Shown: positions 7,153 to 14,807 of the stretch, one piece after another
Layout: every line of letters starts with the position of its first letter
Position numbering within the stretch: the first letter of the stretch is position 1
Origin: Trueperaceae bacterium
GTDB taxonomy: Bacteria > Deinococcota > Deinococci > Deinococcales > Trueperaceae
Assembly: GCA_011390455.1 (NCBI GenBank)
Contig: JAABSI010000039.1
Span: forward strand, 1-26,170
DNA length: 26,170 nucleotides
Direction: 5' to 3'
Translations under genes and position numbers: made by a program
Notes under the pieces: model-generated
Database searches by the model: none
Told to the model about the DNA's origin: nothing
The model's input: only the letters and a program-made list of their open reading frames with translations

Positions 7153-8376
7153 ATGGCCGACCAGATCCGTGCGACCCAGACTCAGGTCGACATCGTCGAC
7201 CTCCTCAAGATGGCCGTGGAGCGACGCGCCTCCGACTTGATCCTCACGGTCGGGCTGCCGCCGATGATCAAGATCCACGGCGAATGGCGCCCCACCGAAC
7301 ACGACCCCCTCACCCCGAACGTCACCCGCCGCTTGATGTACTCGATGATGGACGAGAAGAAGCAGCGCAACTTCGAGGAGAAGAAGGACCTCGACTTCTC
7401 GTTCAGCCTCTCGGGCCACGGTCGCTTCCGCGTGAACTGCTTCCAGCAGCGGAACTCCGTCGGCGGCGTGCTGCGGACGATCTCCGAGGAAGTGCTCACC
7501 TTCGACCAGCTGGGGTGCCCGTCCGAGCTCGCCGAGATCGCGCGCCTGCCGCGCGGCTTGGTGCTCGTCACCGGGCCGACCGGCTCGGGCAAGTCCACGA
7601 CGCTCGCGACGATGGTCGACATGATCAACCGCGAGTCGCAAAAGCACATCGTGACCGTCGAGGACCCGATCGAGTTCTTCCACCAGCACAAGCGCTCGAT
7701 CGTCAACCAGCGCGAGATCGGTGAGGACACGCGCGACTTCCATGCGGCCCTGCGCTCGGTGCTCCGACAGGCGCCCGACGTCATCCTGGTCGGCGAGATG
7801 CGCGACCACGAGACGATCGGCGCCGCGGTGACCGCCGCCGAGACCGGCCACCTGGTCATGGGCACGCTGCACACCAACTCCGCGCCCGAAGCGATCGACC
7901 GCATCATCGACGTCTTCCCCGAGGCGCAGCAGGAGCAGGTCCGGGTGCAGCTCGCCAACAACCTGCAGGCGATCTTCACGCAGCAGCTGATCCCCAAGGC
8001 CTCGGGCGACGGCCGCGTCCTGGCCTACGAGCTCCTGATGGCGACCCCCGCCGTGCGCAACCAGATCCGCGAGGGCAAGACGCACCAGATCCTCTCGTCG
8101 ATCCAGACCGGCGGCCAGATCGGCATGATCACCATGGACGCCTGCCTGGCCGAACTGCACCTCAAGCGGCTCATCAGCTTCGAGGTCGGGCTGGCGCGCT
8201 CCGTCGACGCCAAGGAGTTCGAACGGCTGGTCGGTTCGGGCGGCCTGGCGGCCACCGGCGAGGCGAGCCGCACCGGCACCGGCCCGGCGCCCGCGCGCCC
8301 CGCGGGACCGACCGGCCCCGGCGGCGGCATCGGACGCCCCGGCAGCGGCACCCCGATCGGCCGCGGAGGACGCTGA
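7153..8376 (+). CDS. pilT: Type IV pilus retraction ATPase PilT
   Basis: 407 residues; most PilT proteins are about 345-370. ATG 7153 follows GAGAGGA with good spacing. The N-terminal PAS-like part contains ASDLILTVGLPPMIKIHGE (the SDLH-like region). Walker A is GPTGSGKS at 141-148, followed by Asp box VEDPIEFFH, Walker B APDVILVGEMRD, and His box GHLVMGTLHTNSA. The PilT signature AIRNLIRE appears as AVRNQIREGK, then HQILSSIQTG and the MITMDACLAEL segment. These separate it from PilB. The extra length is a C-terminal tail of about 45 residues rich in Gly, Pro, Ala, Thr and Arg, unstructured in appearance. PilT hydrolyses ATP to depolymerise pili, giving twitching and DNA uptake. It is the last gene of the yqeG-pilB-pilT unit. 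Confidence 0.95.
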   Translation: MADQIRATQTQVDIVDLLKMAVERRASDLILTVGLPPMIKIHGEWRPTEHDPLTPNVTRRLMYSMMDEKKQRNFEEKKDLDFSFSLSGHGRFRVNCFQQRNSVGGVLRTISEEVLTFDQLGCPSELAEIARLPRGLVLVTGPTGSGKSTTLATMVDMINRESQKHIVTVEDPIEFFHQHKRSIVNQREIGEDTRDFHAALRSVLRQAPDVILVGEMRDHETIGAAVTAAETGHLVMGTLHTNSAPEAIDRIIDVFPEAQQEQVRVQLANNLQAIFTQQLIPKASGDGRVLAYELLMATPAVRNQIREGKTHQILSSIQTGGQIGMITMDACLAELHLKRLISFEVGLARSVDAKEFERLVGSGGLAATGEASRTGTGPAPARPAGPTGPGGGIGRPGSGTPIGRGGR

Positions 8377-8388
8377 CCGACGGCGCAC

Positions 8389-8422
8389 CGATCTACCGAT
8401 CGCGCGCGATCTACCAATCGCG
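8389..8422 (+). repeat. Two 16-bp direct repeats upstream of the leu promoter
   Basis: CGATCTACCGATCGCG at 8389-8404 and CGATCTACCAATCGCG at 8407-8422 differ at one base and are spaced 18 bp start to start. They lie 12 bases upstream of the -35 box in the pilT-leu intergenic region, where a regulator or activator would bind. Function is inferred from position only. Confidence 0.5.
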
Positions 8423-8424
8423 GC

Positions 8425-8451
8425 GCGGGCGCGTTGACACGACGCGCCCGC
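8425..8451. repeat. 10-bp inverted repeat centred on the leu -35 box
   Basis: GCGGGCGCGT (8425-8434) and ACGCGCCCGC (8442-8451) are perfect inverted copies separated by seven bases, and the TTGACA box lies between and overlapping them. This could be a repressor operator that blocks the -35 element. As RNA it would form a GC hairpin 49 bases after the pilT stop, so it may instead, or also, end pilT transcription, although no U-tract follows. Confidence 0.45.
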
Positions 8452-8462
8452 TTCCGTACGCT
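8434..8462 (+). promoter_or_regulatory. Sigma-70-type promoter of the leu operon
   Basis: TTGACA (8434-8439), a spacer of exactly 17 bases, then TACGCT (8457-8462). This is the best promoter in the window. The -10 box ends seven bases before ATG 8470 of the leader ORF, so the transcript would start at or very near that ATG. Confidence 0.8.
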
Positions 8463-8469
8463 CAACGGC

Positions 8470-8574
8470 ATGCAAGCTCGACCGCGCGTCCGACGGCGCC
8501 TCCGCGCCATCCAGCGACGCCGTACCCTGCCGCTACCGGGTCCGGGGGAACGCGCCGCCGCGACGCCGTCCTGA
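8470..8574 (+). CDS. Putative leu operon leader peptide (34 aa)
   Basis: ATG 8470 to TGA 8572-8574 encodes a 34-residue peptide beginning [15 protein letters not shown] and ending in ERAAATPS. It has no Shine-Dalgarno sequence but sits seven bases after a consensus -10 box, so it would be read from a leaderless mRNA. It is Arg-rich and has three Leu codons: CTC at codon 11, and CTG and the rare CTA at codons 20 and 22 (TLPLP). The bases just after these Leu codons (about 8542-8551) can pair with the left arm of the hairpin at 8593, which is what an attenuation system needs. Weak point: the Leu codons are few and not consecutive. Translation is inferred, not shown. Confidence 0.5.
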   Translation: MQARPRVRRRLRAIQRRRTLPLPGPGERAAATPS

Positions 8575-8592
8575 CGGCGCTCGCCCGCCCTG

Positions 8593-8627
8593 CGTGCCCC
8601 CCGATCGCCTGCCGATCGGGGGGCACG
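8593..8627 (+). terminator. Strong hairpin before leuC, candidate attenuator
   Basis: CGTGCCCCCCGATCG (8593-8607) pairs perfectly with CGATCGGGGGGCACG (8613-8627) around the loop CCTGC, a 15-bp stem. It is followed by a weak pyrimidine/T-containing stretch (TTCGCTATC). It lies between the leader ORF and leuC, where an intrinsic terminator would act as an attenuator. CCGGGGGAAC at 8542-8551 can pair with GTGCCCCCCG of the left arm with one mismatch and would compete with the hairpin. The poor U-tract leaves doubt about efficient termination. Confidence 0.65.
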
Positions 8628-8662
8628 TTCGCTATCGCCACCACCTTAGGAGCCATCGCCGC

Positions 8663-10090
8663 ATGAACCGACCGCGCCATCTGTTCGACAAGGTCTGGGA
8701 CGCCCACGCCGTGGGCACCCTCGAGAACGGCCAGACCCAGCTGCTCATCGGCACCCACCTGATCCACGAGGTCACGAGCCCGCAGGCCTTCGGCATGCTC
8801 GACGACCTCGGGCTCTCGGTGCGGATGCCGCACCGCACCTTCGCGACGGTCGACCACATCGTCCCCACCGACCGCCGCACCGAGCCTTTCGACGACCCGC
8901 TCGCCGACGCCATGATCAAGGCGCTCGCGCGCAACTGCGCCCGCCACGGCGTCACCTACTTCGACCTGGACTCCGGCCGCCAGGGCATCGTCCACATGGT
9001 GGGACCGGAGCAGGGCATCACCCAGCCCGGCACGACGATCGCCTGCGGCGACTCGCACACCAGCACCCACGGCGCCTTCGGGGCGATCGCCTTCGGGATC
9101 GGCACGAGCCAGGTGCGCGACGTGCTCGCCACCCAGACGATCGCGATGACCAAGCCCAAGGTGCGCCGCATCGAGGTGAACGGCGCCCTCGGCCCCGGCG
9201 TGTACGCCAAGGACGTGATCTTGCACATCATCCGCACCCTCGGGGTGAACGGCGGGATCGGCTACGCCTACGAGTACGCCGGCGACGTGTTCGACCGCAT
9301 GACCATGGAGGAGCGGATGACGGTCTGCAACATGTCGATCGAGGGGGGCGCGCGCTGCGGCTACGTCAACCCCGACGCGACCACCTTCGCGTACCTGGAG
9401 GGGCGCCCGTACGCGCCCACGGGCGCCGCGTGGGACGCCGCGGTGGCGGCCTGGCGCGCGACCGCGAGCGACCCGGGCTGCGCCTACGACGACGTCGTCG
9501 TGATCGACGCCGCCGACATCCCGCCCACCGTTACATGGGGCATCAACCCGGGCCAGGCGATCGCCGTCGACGAGGCGATCCCGCACCCCGACCGGGTCCC
9601 TCCGGGGCAGCGCGCCTCCGTGCTCGAGGCACTCGCCCACATGCAGCTCGAGGGCGGCGCGCCCATCGCCGGCACCAAGGTCGACGTCGCCTTCCTGGGC
9701 TCGTGCACCAACGGCCGCCTCAGCGATTTCCGCGAGGCCGCCGCGGTGCTCCGCGGACGGAAGGTCGCCCCCGGGGTCCAGGCGATCGCGGTGCCCGGCT
9801 CGACCCTCGTCAAGGAGGCCTGCGAGCGCGAAGGCATCGACCAGGTGTTCAAGGACGCCGGGTTCGAATGGCGCGCCGCCGGCTGCTCGATGTGCCTCGC
9901 CATGAACCCCGATCAGCTCGTCGGCGACCAGCTCTGCGCCAGCTCGAGCAACCGCAACTTCAAGGGCCGGCAGGGTTCGGTCACCGGGCGCACGGTCCTG
10001 ATGAGCCCGGTGATGGTCGTCGCGGCGGCGGTCACGGGGGCGGTCGCGGACGCGCGCACGATCTTCGGCGCGGAAGCGGCGGTGGCCTGA
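8663..10090 (+). CDS. leuC: 3-isopropylmalate dehydratase large subunit
   Basis: ATG 8663 follows TTAGGAG (8646-8652) at a spacing of ten. The 475-residue protein matches bacterial LeuC (E. coli about 466). The [4Fe-4S] ligands are C348 in GSCTNGR and C408/C411 in GCSMCLAM. Other aconitase-family signatures are [28 protein letters not shown] and [13 protein letters not shown]. With LeuD it isomerises 2-isopropylmalate to 3-isopropylmalate in leucine synthesis in the cytoplasm. The length and the 203-residue partner fit true LeuCD better than the shorter homoaconitase-type subunits used in Thermus lysine synthesis. It is the first structural gene of the leu operon and sits behind the leader and hairpin, so it is probably controlled by leucine supply. 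Confidence 0.96.
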   Translation: MNRPRHLFDKVWDAHAVGTLENGQTQLLIGTHLIHEVTSPQAFGMLDDLGLSVRMPHRTFATVDHIVPTDRRTEPFDDPLADAMIKALARNCARHGVTYFDLDSGRQGIVHMVGPEQGITQPGTTIACGDSHTSTHGAFGAIAFGIGTSQVRDVLATQTIAMTKPKVRRIEVNGALGPGVYAKDVILHIIRTLGVNGGIGYAYEYAGDVFDRMTMEERMTVCNMSIEGGARCGYVNPDATTFAYLEGRPYAPTGAAWDAAVAAWRATASDPGCAYDDVVVIDAADIPPTVTWGINPGQAIAVDEAIPHPDRVPPGQRASVLEALAHMQLEGGAPIAGTKVDVAFLGSCTNGRLSDFREAAAVLRGRKVAPGVQAIAVPGSTLVKEACEREGIDQVFKDAGFEWRAAGCSMCLAMNPDQLVGDQLCASSSNRNFKGRQGSVTGRTVLMSPVMVVAAAVTGAVADARTIFGAEAAVA

Positions 10091-10091
10091 C

Positions 10092-10703
10092 GTGGCGCTC
10101 GAACCGATCACCCAGGTCCTCGGGCGCGGCGTCGTCGTCCCCGGCGACGACATCGACACGGACCGGATCATCCCCGCGCGCTACATGAAGGTCGTCACCT
10201 TCGACGGCCTCGGCGACTTCTTGTTCCGCGACGTGCGCCAGGGCGAAGACGGTCGCGCCCTCGGCCACCCGCTCGACGCCCCGGAGCGGGAGGGCGCGAC
10301 GGTGCTCGTGAGCGGCCGCAACTTCGGGTGCGGCAGCTCCCGCGAGCACGCGCCCCAAGCGGTCGTGCGCGCCGGCTTCCGGGCGGTGATCGCCGGCTCC
10401 TTCGCCGAGATCTTCTTCGGGAACGCCACGACGCTCGGGCTCGTGTGCCTCGCGCTCGGCGACGACGACCTCGCCGCCGTGTCGGCCGCGGTCGACGCCG
10501 ACCCCTCCGCGGTGCTCGAGCTCGACGTGGCCGCCGAGACGGTGACCGTGTCGGGCCGCACCTACCGGGGGCGGCTGCCCGCTACCGCCCGCGAGGTACT
10601 CGTCGCCGGCCGCTACGACCCGCTCGCCGAACTCCTCGCCCACGACGCGGCGATCGCCGCGACCGCCGCCCGCCTGCCGTACGTCCAGGAGCCGAGCGCG
10701 TGA
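10092..10703 (+). CDS. leuD: 3-isopropylmalate dehydratase small subunit
   Basis: GTG 10092 comes one base after the leuC stop codon. The 203-residue protein is the normal size for LeuD (E. coli 201). It has VPGDDIDTDRIIPARYMK near the N-terminus, and GRNFGCGSSREHAPQA, the swivel-domain active-site signature, in the middle, followed by AVIAGSFAEIFFGNA. It is the small subunit of isopropylmalate isomerase and completes the substrate site contributed by LeuC. It is tightly coupled to leuC upstream and to leuB downstream through a 4-base GTGA overlap. Nothing unusual was seen. Confidence 0.96.
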   Translation: MALEPITQVLGRGVVVPGDDIDTDRIIPARYMKVVTFDGLGDFLFRDVRQGEDGRALGHPLDAPEREGATVLVSGRNFGCGSSREHAPQAVVRAGFRAVIAGSFAEIFFGNATTLGLVCLALGDDDLAAVSAAVDADPSAVLELDVAAETVTVSGRTYRGRLPATAREVLVAGRYDPLAELLAHDAAIAATAARLPYVQEPSA

Positions 10704-11803
10704 GCCGCCACCGCATCGCCGTCCTGAAGGGCGACTTCATCGGCCCCGAGGTCGTGGACGCCACGATCGAGGTGTTGGAGGCGCTGGCCCCGCGCGCCGG
10801 CCTCGCGTTCGACTGGGACCCGCTGCCGTTCGGCGGGGGCGCGCTCGACGCGCACGGGACCCCGCTCCCCGAGGCCACCAAGGCGGGGGCGGCGGCCGCC
10901 GACGCGGTCCTGATGGGCTCGGCCGGGGGGCCGGTCGGCGACCATCCGTGGAACCGGGTGGCCCGACCGCTGCGCGTGGAATCGGGGATCCTCGACCTGC
11001 GCCGGCACCTGGGCGTCTACGCGAACCTGCGTCCGGTCGCGGTGGTCCCGGGCCTCGAGCACCTGTCGCCGCTCAAGGAGTCCGTCGCGCGCGGCACCGA
11101 CCTGCTGATCGTCCGCGAGCTGACGGGCGGGATCTACTTCGGGAAACCGTCGTCGAGCGGTCCCGATCGCGGGGTCTCCACCGACGTCTACGAGCGCTAC
11201 GAGGTCGAGCGCATCGCGCGCACCGCCTTCGAGGCGGCGCGCTTGCGCCGCGGTCGGGTGACGAGCGTCGACAAGGCGAACGTCCTCGACGTGTCGCAGT
11301 TCTGGCGCGACGTGGTGGTGGGCGTCCACCAGACCGAGTTCGCGGACGTCGAGCTCGACCACCTCTACGTCGACAACGCCGCGATGCAGTTGGTCAAGGC
11401 GCCCACGAGCTTCGACGTCGTGGTCACCTCCAACCTGTTCGGCGACATCCTCTCCGACCTGGCGGCGGTCTTGCCGGGTTCGCTCGGCGTGCTGCCGTCC
11501 GCGAGCCTCGGTGGCGACGTCGGCCTCTACGAGCCGGTGCACGGCAGCGCCCCCGACATCGCGGGGCAGGGGCTCGCCAACCCCACCGGCACGCTGCTGT
11601 CGGCGGCGATGATGCTGCGCTTCGCGCTCGCGGCCCCCGCCGCCGCCGACGCGCTCGAGGCCGCCGTGAAGGGGGCGCTCGCCGACGACCCCACCCGCGA
11701 CCTGGGCGGCACCCGCGGCACCGCCGCGTTCACCGCCGCGGTGATCGAGCGGCTCCCCGCGCGCATCGAGGTCGCCGCGAAGGCGTCCGCCGCGAGCGCG
11801 TGA
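10700..11803 (+). CDS. leuB: 3-isopropylmalate dehydrogenase
   Basis: GTG 10700 overlaps the leuD stop by four bases; 367 residues, normal for LeuB. It oxidatively decarboxylates 3-isopropylmalate to 2-oxoisocaproate using NAD. Family signatures: MGSAGGPVGDHPW, the substrate-binding run VESGILDLRRHLGVYANLRP, RELTGGIYFGKP, VDKANVLD with the catalytic Lys, SNLFGDILSDLAAVLPGSLG with the metal-binding Asp, and EPVHGSAPDIAG. The N-terminal motif, normally GDGIGPE, is GDFIGPE here (residues 11-17; TTC codes for Phe13), a change in an almost invariant loop. Otherwise intact. Tartrate or isocitrate dehydrogenase is less likely because of the LeuCD context. The stop overlaps the next start by four bases. 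Confidence 0.95.
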   Translation: MSRHRIAVLKGDFIGPEVVDATIEVLEALAPRAGLAFDWDPLPFGGGALDAHGTPLPEATKAGAAAADAVLMGSAGGPVGDHPWNRVARPLRVESGILDLRRHLGVYANLRPVAVVPGLEHLSPLKESVARGTDLLIVRELTGGIYFGKPSSSGPDRGVSTDVYERYEVERIARTAFEAARLRRGRVTSVDKANVLDVSQFWRDVVVGVHQTEFADVELDHLYVDNAAMQLVKAPTSFDVVVTSNLFGDILSDLAAVLPGSLGVLPSASLGGDVGLYEPVHGSAPDIAGQGLANPTGTLLSAAMMLRFALAAPAAADALEAAVKGALADDPTRDLGGTRGTAAFTAAVIERLPARIEVAAKASAASA

Positions 11804-13005
11804 CCGCCGCCGGCGCGCGCCCGACCCCGGCCGGGCGCGCCGCCGGCGCCGCCGAGACCGTCTTCGCGCGCTACGCCCGCCTCGCCGTGCGCACCGGCGC
11901 GGTCAACCTCGGGCAAGGGTTCCCCGACGACCCCCCGCCGCGCCGCGTCCTCGAGGCGCTCGATCGGGCGCGGAGCGGCGGGCACCAGTACGCTCCGCTC
12001 CCCGGCCTGCCGGCGCTCCGGGAGGCCCTCGCCGATGCCGAGGCGCCGCGCCTCGGGCGTAGGCTCGACCCGGAGCGCGAGGTGCAGGTGACCGTCGGCG
12101 CCACCGAAGGGCTCTTCGCGGCGCTGTCGGCGCTCGTCGATCCCGGCGACGAGGTGCTCGTCGTCGAGCCGTGCTACGACGCCTACCCGGCGATGATCCG
12201 GCTGGCGGGCGGCGTCCCGGTCGGCGTCCCGATGGACGTGGACGCGGCCGGCGTCTGGTCGCTCGATCCCGACCGGGTCGCGGCCGCCGTGACCGCGCGC
12301 ACGCGCGTGCTGCTCGTCAACGACCCGCACAACCCGACCGGAACGGTGCTGCCGGCCGACGTCGTGGCCGCCCTCGCCGACGTCGCCCGCGACGCGGGCT
12401 TGGCGATCGTGATGGACGACGTCTACGCCCAGCTCGCCTTCGTCCCCACCACGCCACTGGCGCCTTACGCCCCCGAGCGCACGCTCGTCGTCGGCTCGGC
12501 CGGCAAGACCTTCGGCGTGACCGGCTGGAAGGTCGGCTGGGTGACCGGTCCGGACGACCTGGTCGCGGCGGTGCGCGCGGTGCACCAGTGGGTGACCTTC
12601 GCCGTCGCGACCCCGCTGCAGCACGCCGTGGCCGAGCTGCTCGCCGACCTCGGAGGGGGCGGTGCGGTCGACGCGCTGCTCGCCGACCAACGCGCGGCGC
12701 TGCGGACGCGGCGCGACGCCCTCGCCGACGGGTTGCGCGGTGCCGGGTTCGCGCCCACCCGGGCCGAGGCCGGCTACTTCCTCTTCGCCGACGCCGGCGG
12801 CTGGCCGGCCGCCGAGCGCTTCGCCGACGACCAGGCGCTGTGCGACGCGCTGCCCGAGATCGCGGGCGTCGTCGCCATCCCGGGCAGCGCGTTCCGCGTT
12901 GCCCGGGATGGCGACGACGCCCGTTGGCTCCGCTTCGCCTTCTGCCGCGGCGCCGATACCGTCCACGAAGGGGTCCGCCGCCTTCGGGCGGCCCCCCACC
13001 CCTGA
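11800..13005 (+). CDS. PLP-dependent class I/II aminotransferase (kynurenine/methionine aminotransferase-like)
   Basis: GTG 11800 overlaps the leuB stop by four bases; 401 residues. Signatures of fold-type I subgroup I aminotransferases: VNLGQGFPDDPPP, HQYAPLPGLPALREALA, TVGATEGLFAAL, NDPHNPTGTVL, MDDVYAQL, and SAGKTFGVTGWKVGW with the PLP lysine K236. GQGFPD and KTFGVTGWKVGW are typical of the YbdL/kynurenine aminotransferase branch, whose members accept Met, Phe, Tyr, Leu or kynurenine. Being locked into the leu operon suggests it makes leucine from 2-oxoisocaproate or recycles a related amino acid, but this is inference; the usual leucine enzyme is IlvE, a different fold. Near the C-terminus residues about 355-375 are encoded by a 61-nt near-perfect hairpin. 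The C-terminal LRFAFCRG is as expected, so the frame is intact. Confidence 0.9.
   Translation: MTAAGARPTPAGRAAGAAETVFARYARLAVRTGAVNLGQGFPDDPPPRRVLEALDRARSGGHQYAPLPGLPALREALADAEAPRLGRRLDPEREVQVTVGATEGLFAALSALVDPGDEVLVVEPCYDAYPAMIRLAGGVPVGVPMDVDAAGVWSLDPDRVAAAVTARTRVLLVNDPHNPTGTVLPADVVAALADVARDAGLAIVMDDVYAQLAFVPTTPLAPYAPERTLVVGSAGKTFGVTGWKVGWVTGPDDLVAAVRAVHQWVTFAVATPLQHAVAELLADLGGGGAVDALLADQRAALRTRRDALADGLRGAGFAPTRAEAGYFLFADAGGWPAAERFADDQALCDALPEIAGVVAIPGSAFRVARDGDDARWLRFAFCRGADTVHEGVRRLRAAPHP
12863..12923. repeat. 61-nt near-perfect inverted repeat inside the aminotransferase gene
   Basis: Bases 12863-12886 (24 nt) are an exact inverted copy of 12900-12923. Inside these, 12887-12891 (GCGCG) pairs with 12895-12899 (CGCGT) with one G-T, leaving a 3-base loop TTC: a 29-bp stem. 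It lies wholly in coding sequence. The left arm codes for the conserved VVAIPGSAF region and the right arm for the variable stretch VARDGDDAR just before LRFAFCR. No T-run follows. Confidence 0.9.
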
Positions 13006-13037
13006 CCGTTCGCGGCCGCGACGACGCGCGCCGCGGG

Positions 13038-13043
13038 TACGAT
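13038..13043 (+). promoter_or_regulatory. -10 box of ilvD
   Basis: TACGAT lies 22 bases before the preferred ATG 13066, giving a short leader that includes GGAGGT at 13057-13062. It lies in the 60-base gap after the aminotransferase stop, so ilvD probably has its own promoter as well as possible readthrough from leu. No clear -35. Confidence 0.45.
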
Positions 13044-13065
13044 GCCCGCACACCCCGGAGGTCCC

Positions 13066-14751
13066 ATGCCCGACGCTCATGCCCACAACCGCCGCAGCGC
13101 CACCGTGACCCAAGGCGACCAGCGCGCGCCCAACCGCGCCATGCTGCGCGCCGTCGGCTTCACCGACGCCGACTTCGACAAGCCGATCGTGGCCATCGCG
13201 AACGGCCACAGCACGATCACGCCCTGCAACTCGGGCCTCGGCGCGCTCACCGACGCGGCCGACGCCGCCGTGCGGCGCGCCGGTGGCATGCCCCAGACCT
13301 TCGGCACGATCACGATCAGCGACGGCATCTCGATGGGCACCGAGGGGATGAAGTGCTCGCTCGTCTCGCGCGAGGTCATCGCCGACAGCATCGAGACCGT
13401 GGTCCGGGGCCAGTCGATGGACGGGCTCCTGGCGATCGGCGGCTGCGACAAGAACATGCCGGGCGCCATGATCGGCATCGCCCGCCTGAACGTGCCCGCG
13501 GTGTTCGTCTACGGCGGCACCATCAAGCCTGGGCACCACGACGGCGAGGACCTCACGATCGTCTCCGTGTTCGAGGCGGTGGGCCAGTACGCCGCCGGGC
13601 GCATCCCGCTCGAGACCTTCCGCGCGATCGAGCAGCACGCGTGCCCCGGCGCCGGCTCCTGCGGCGGCATGTACACCGCCAACACGATGTCCTCGGCCAT
13701 CGAGGCCCTCGGGCTCTCGCTCCCCTACTCCAGCACCATGGCGGCCGAGGACGACGAGAAGCGCGTCAGCACCGAGGCGAGCGCCGAGGCGCTGCTGCGC
13801 TGCATCGCCGACGACGTCCGGCCGCGCGACCTGATGACGCGCGAGGCCTTCGAGAACGCGATCGCGGTGGTGATGGCCGTGGGCGGATCGACGAACGCGG
13901 TCCTGCACCTGCTCGCGATCGCGCGCGCGGCCGAGGTGCCGCTGACGATCGACGACTTCGAGGCGATCCGCAAACGGGTGCCCGTCCTGTGCGACCTCAA
14001 GCCCTCGGGGCGCTATGTCGCCACCGACCTGCACCGGGTGGGCGGCATCCCGCTGGTGATGAAGATGCTCCTCGAGGCCGGGCTGCTCCACGGCGACTGC
14101 CGCACCGTGACCGGCGCGAGCGTCGCCGAGAACCTCGCCGACGTGCCCGCGACGCCGCCCGCGGGGCAGGACGTGGTGCGCCCCTTCGACCTCCCGATCT
14201 ACGCCGAGGGGCACCTGGCGATCCTGCGCGGCAACCTCGCACCCGACGGCGCCGTCGCCAAGACCTCGGGCCTCAAGCAGACCAAGATCACCGGCCCCGC
14301 GCGCATCTTCGAGTCCGAGGAGGACGCGATGGCGGCGATCCTCGACGACCGGGTCAAGGCGGGCGACGTGGTCGTCATCCGCTACGAGGGGCCCGTCGGC
14401 GGCCCCGGCATGCGCGAGATGCTCTCCCCCACGAGCGCGATCATCGGCAAGGGGCTCGGCGACTCGGTCGCGCTGATCACCGACGGACGCTTCTCGGGCG
14501 GCACGTACGGCTTGGTCGTCGGCCACGTCGCCCCCGAGGCGGCGGTCGGCGGCCCCATCGGGCTGCTGGTCGAAGGCGACCCGGTGACGATCGACGCCGA
14601 GCGCAACCTGCTCGCCGTCGAGGTCTCCGACGCGGAACTGGCGCGGCGGCGCGCCGCGTGGACGGCCCCCGAGCCGCGCTACCGGGTCGGGGTGCTCGCC
14701 AAGTACGCCAAGCTGGTGGGCAGCGCCGCGGAGGGGGCCGTCACCGGCTGA
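13066..14751 (+). CDS. ilvD: Dihydroxy-acid dehydratase
   Basis: 561 residues, the normal length. ATG 13066 is preferred because GGAGGT ends three bases before it; an in-frame ATG at 13042 lies upstream of that site and overlaps the -10 box. Signatures: ITPCNSGL (C54), [13 protein letters not shown] (C127) and [16 protein letters not shown] (C193, C199), giving the three cysteines expected for the Fe-S cluster (54, 127, 199). Also present: [44 protein letters not shown], and [13 protein letters not shown]. It dehydrates 2,3-dihydroxy-isovalerate and -methylvalerate to the keto acids that precede valine, isoleucine and leucine. Its place directly after leuCDB and the aminotransferase groups branched-chain synthesis; ilvBNC and leuA are not in the window. 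Confidence 0.96.
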   Translation: MPDAHAHNRRSATVTQGDQRAPNRAMLRAVGFTDADFDKPIVAIANGHSTITPCNSGLGALTDAADAAVRRAGGMPQTFGTITISDGISMGTEGMKCSLVSREVIADSIETVVRGQSMDGLLAIGGCDKNMPGAMIGIARLNVPAVFVYGGTIKPGHHDGEDLTIVSVFEAVGQYAAGRIPLETFRAIEQHACPGAGSCGGMYTANTMSSAIEALGLSLPYSSTMAAEDDEKRVSTEASAEALLRCIADDVRPRDLMTREAFENAIAVVMAVGGSTNAVLHLLAIARAAEVPLTIDDFEAIRKRVPVLCDLKPSGRYVATDLHRVGGIPLVMKMLLEAGLLHGDCRTVTGASVAENLADVPATPPAGQDVVRPFDLPIYAEGHLAILRGNLAPDGAVAKTSGLKQTKITGPARIFESEEDAMAAILDDRVKAGDVVVIRYEGPVGGPGMREMLSPTSAIIGKGLGDSVALITDGRFSGGTYGLVVGHVAPEAAVGGPIGLLVEGDPVTIDAERNLLAVEVSDAELARRRAAWTAPEPRYRVGVLAKYAKLVGSAAEGAVTG

Positions 14752-14756
14752 AGACC

Positions 14757-14794
14757 CCGCCGGGGCGGGGGCCCGATGCCCCGCGCCCCGGCGG
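14757..14794 (+). terminator. GC-rich hairpin after ilvD
   Basis: CCGCCGGGGCGGGG (14757-14770) pairs with the right arm 14779-14794 (CCCCGC...CCGGCGG), with a 2-base bulge, starting six bases after the ilvD stop. There is no T-tract; the next six bases are the -10 box of the ThuA-like gene. It is a plausible ilvD terminator, and it occupies the space where that gene's -35 element would be. Confidence 0.5.
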
Positions 14795-14800
14795 TAGACT
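14795..14800 (+). promoter_or_regulatory. -10 box of the ThuA-like gene, leaderless spacing
   Basis: TAGACT ends seven bases before ATG 14808; no Shine-Dalgarno sequence is present. The spacing fits a leaderless transcript. Confidence 0.55.
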
Positions 14801-14807
14801 CGGCCCC

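Noticed and set aside
8663..10703. LeuCD as homoaconitase subunits for lysine synthesis
   Set aside because: Subunit sizes (475 and 203) and position with leuB fit isopropylmalate isomerase; Thermus homoaconitase subunits are shorter or differently arranged.
12863..12923. The long hairpin as a rho-independent terminator of the leu operon
   Set aside because: It lies about 80 bases inside the coding sequence and has no T-run after it, so normal termination there would truncate the gene.
13042..13065. Upstream in-frame ATG for ilvD
   Set aside because: It overlaps the TACGAT box and lies before the GGAGGT site, which serves ATG 13066.
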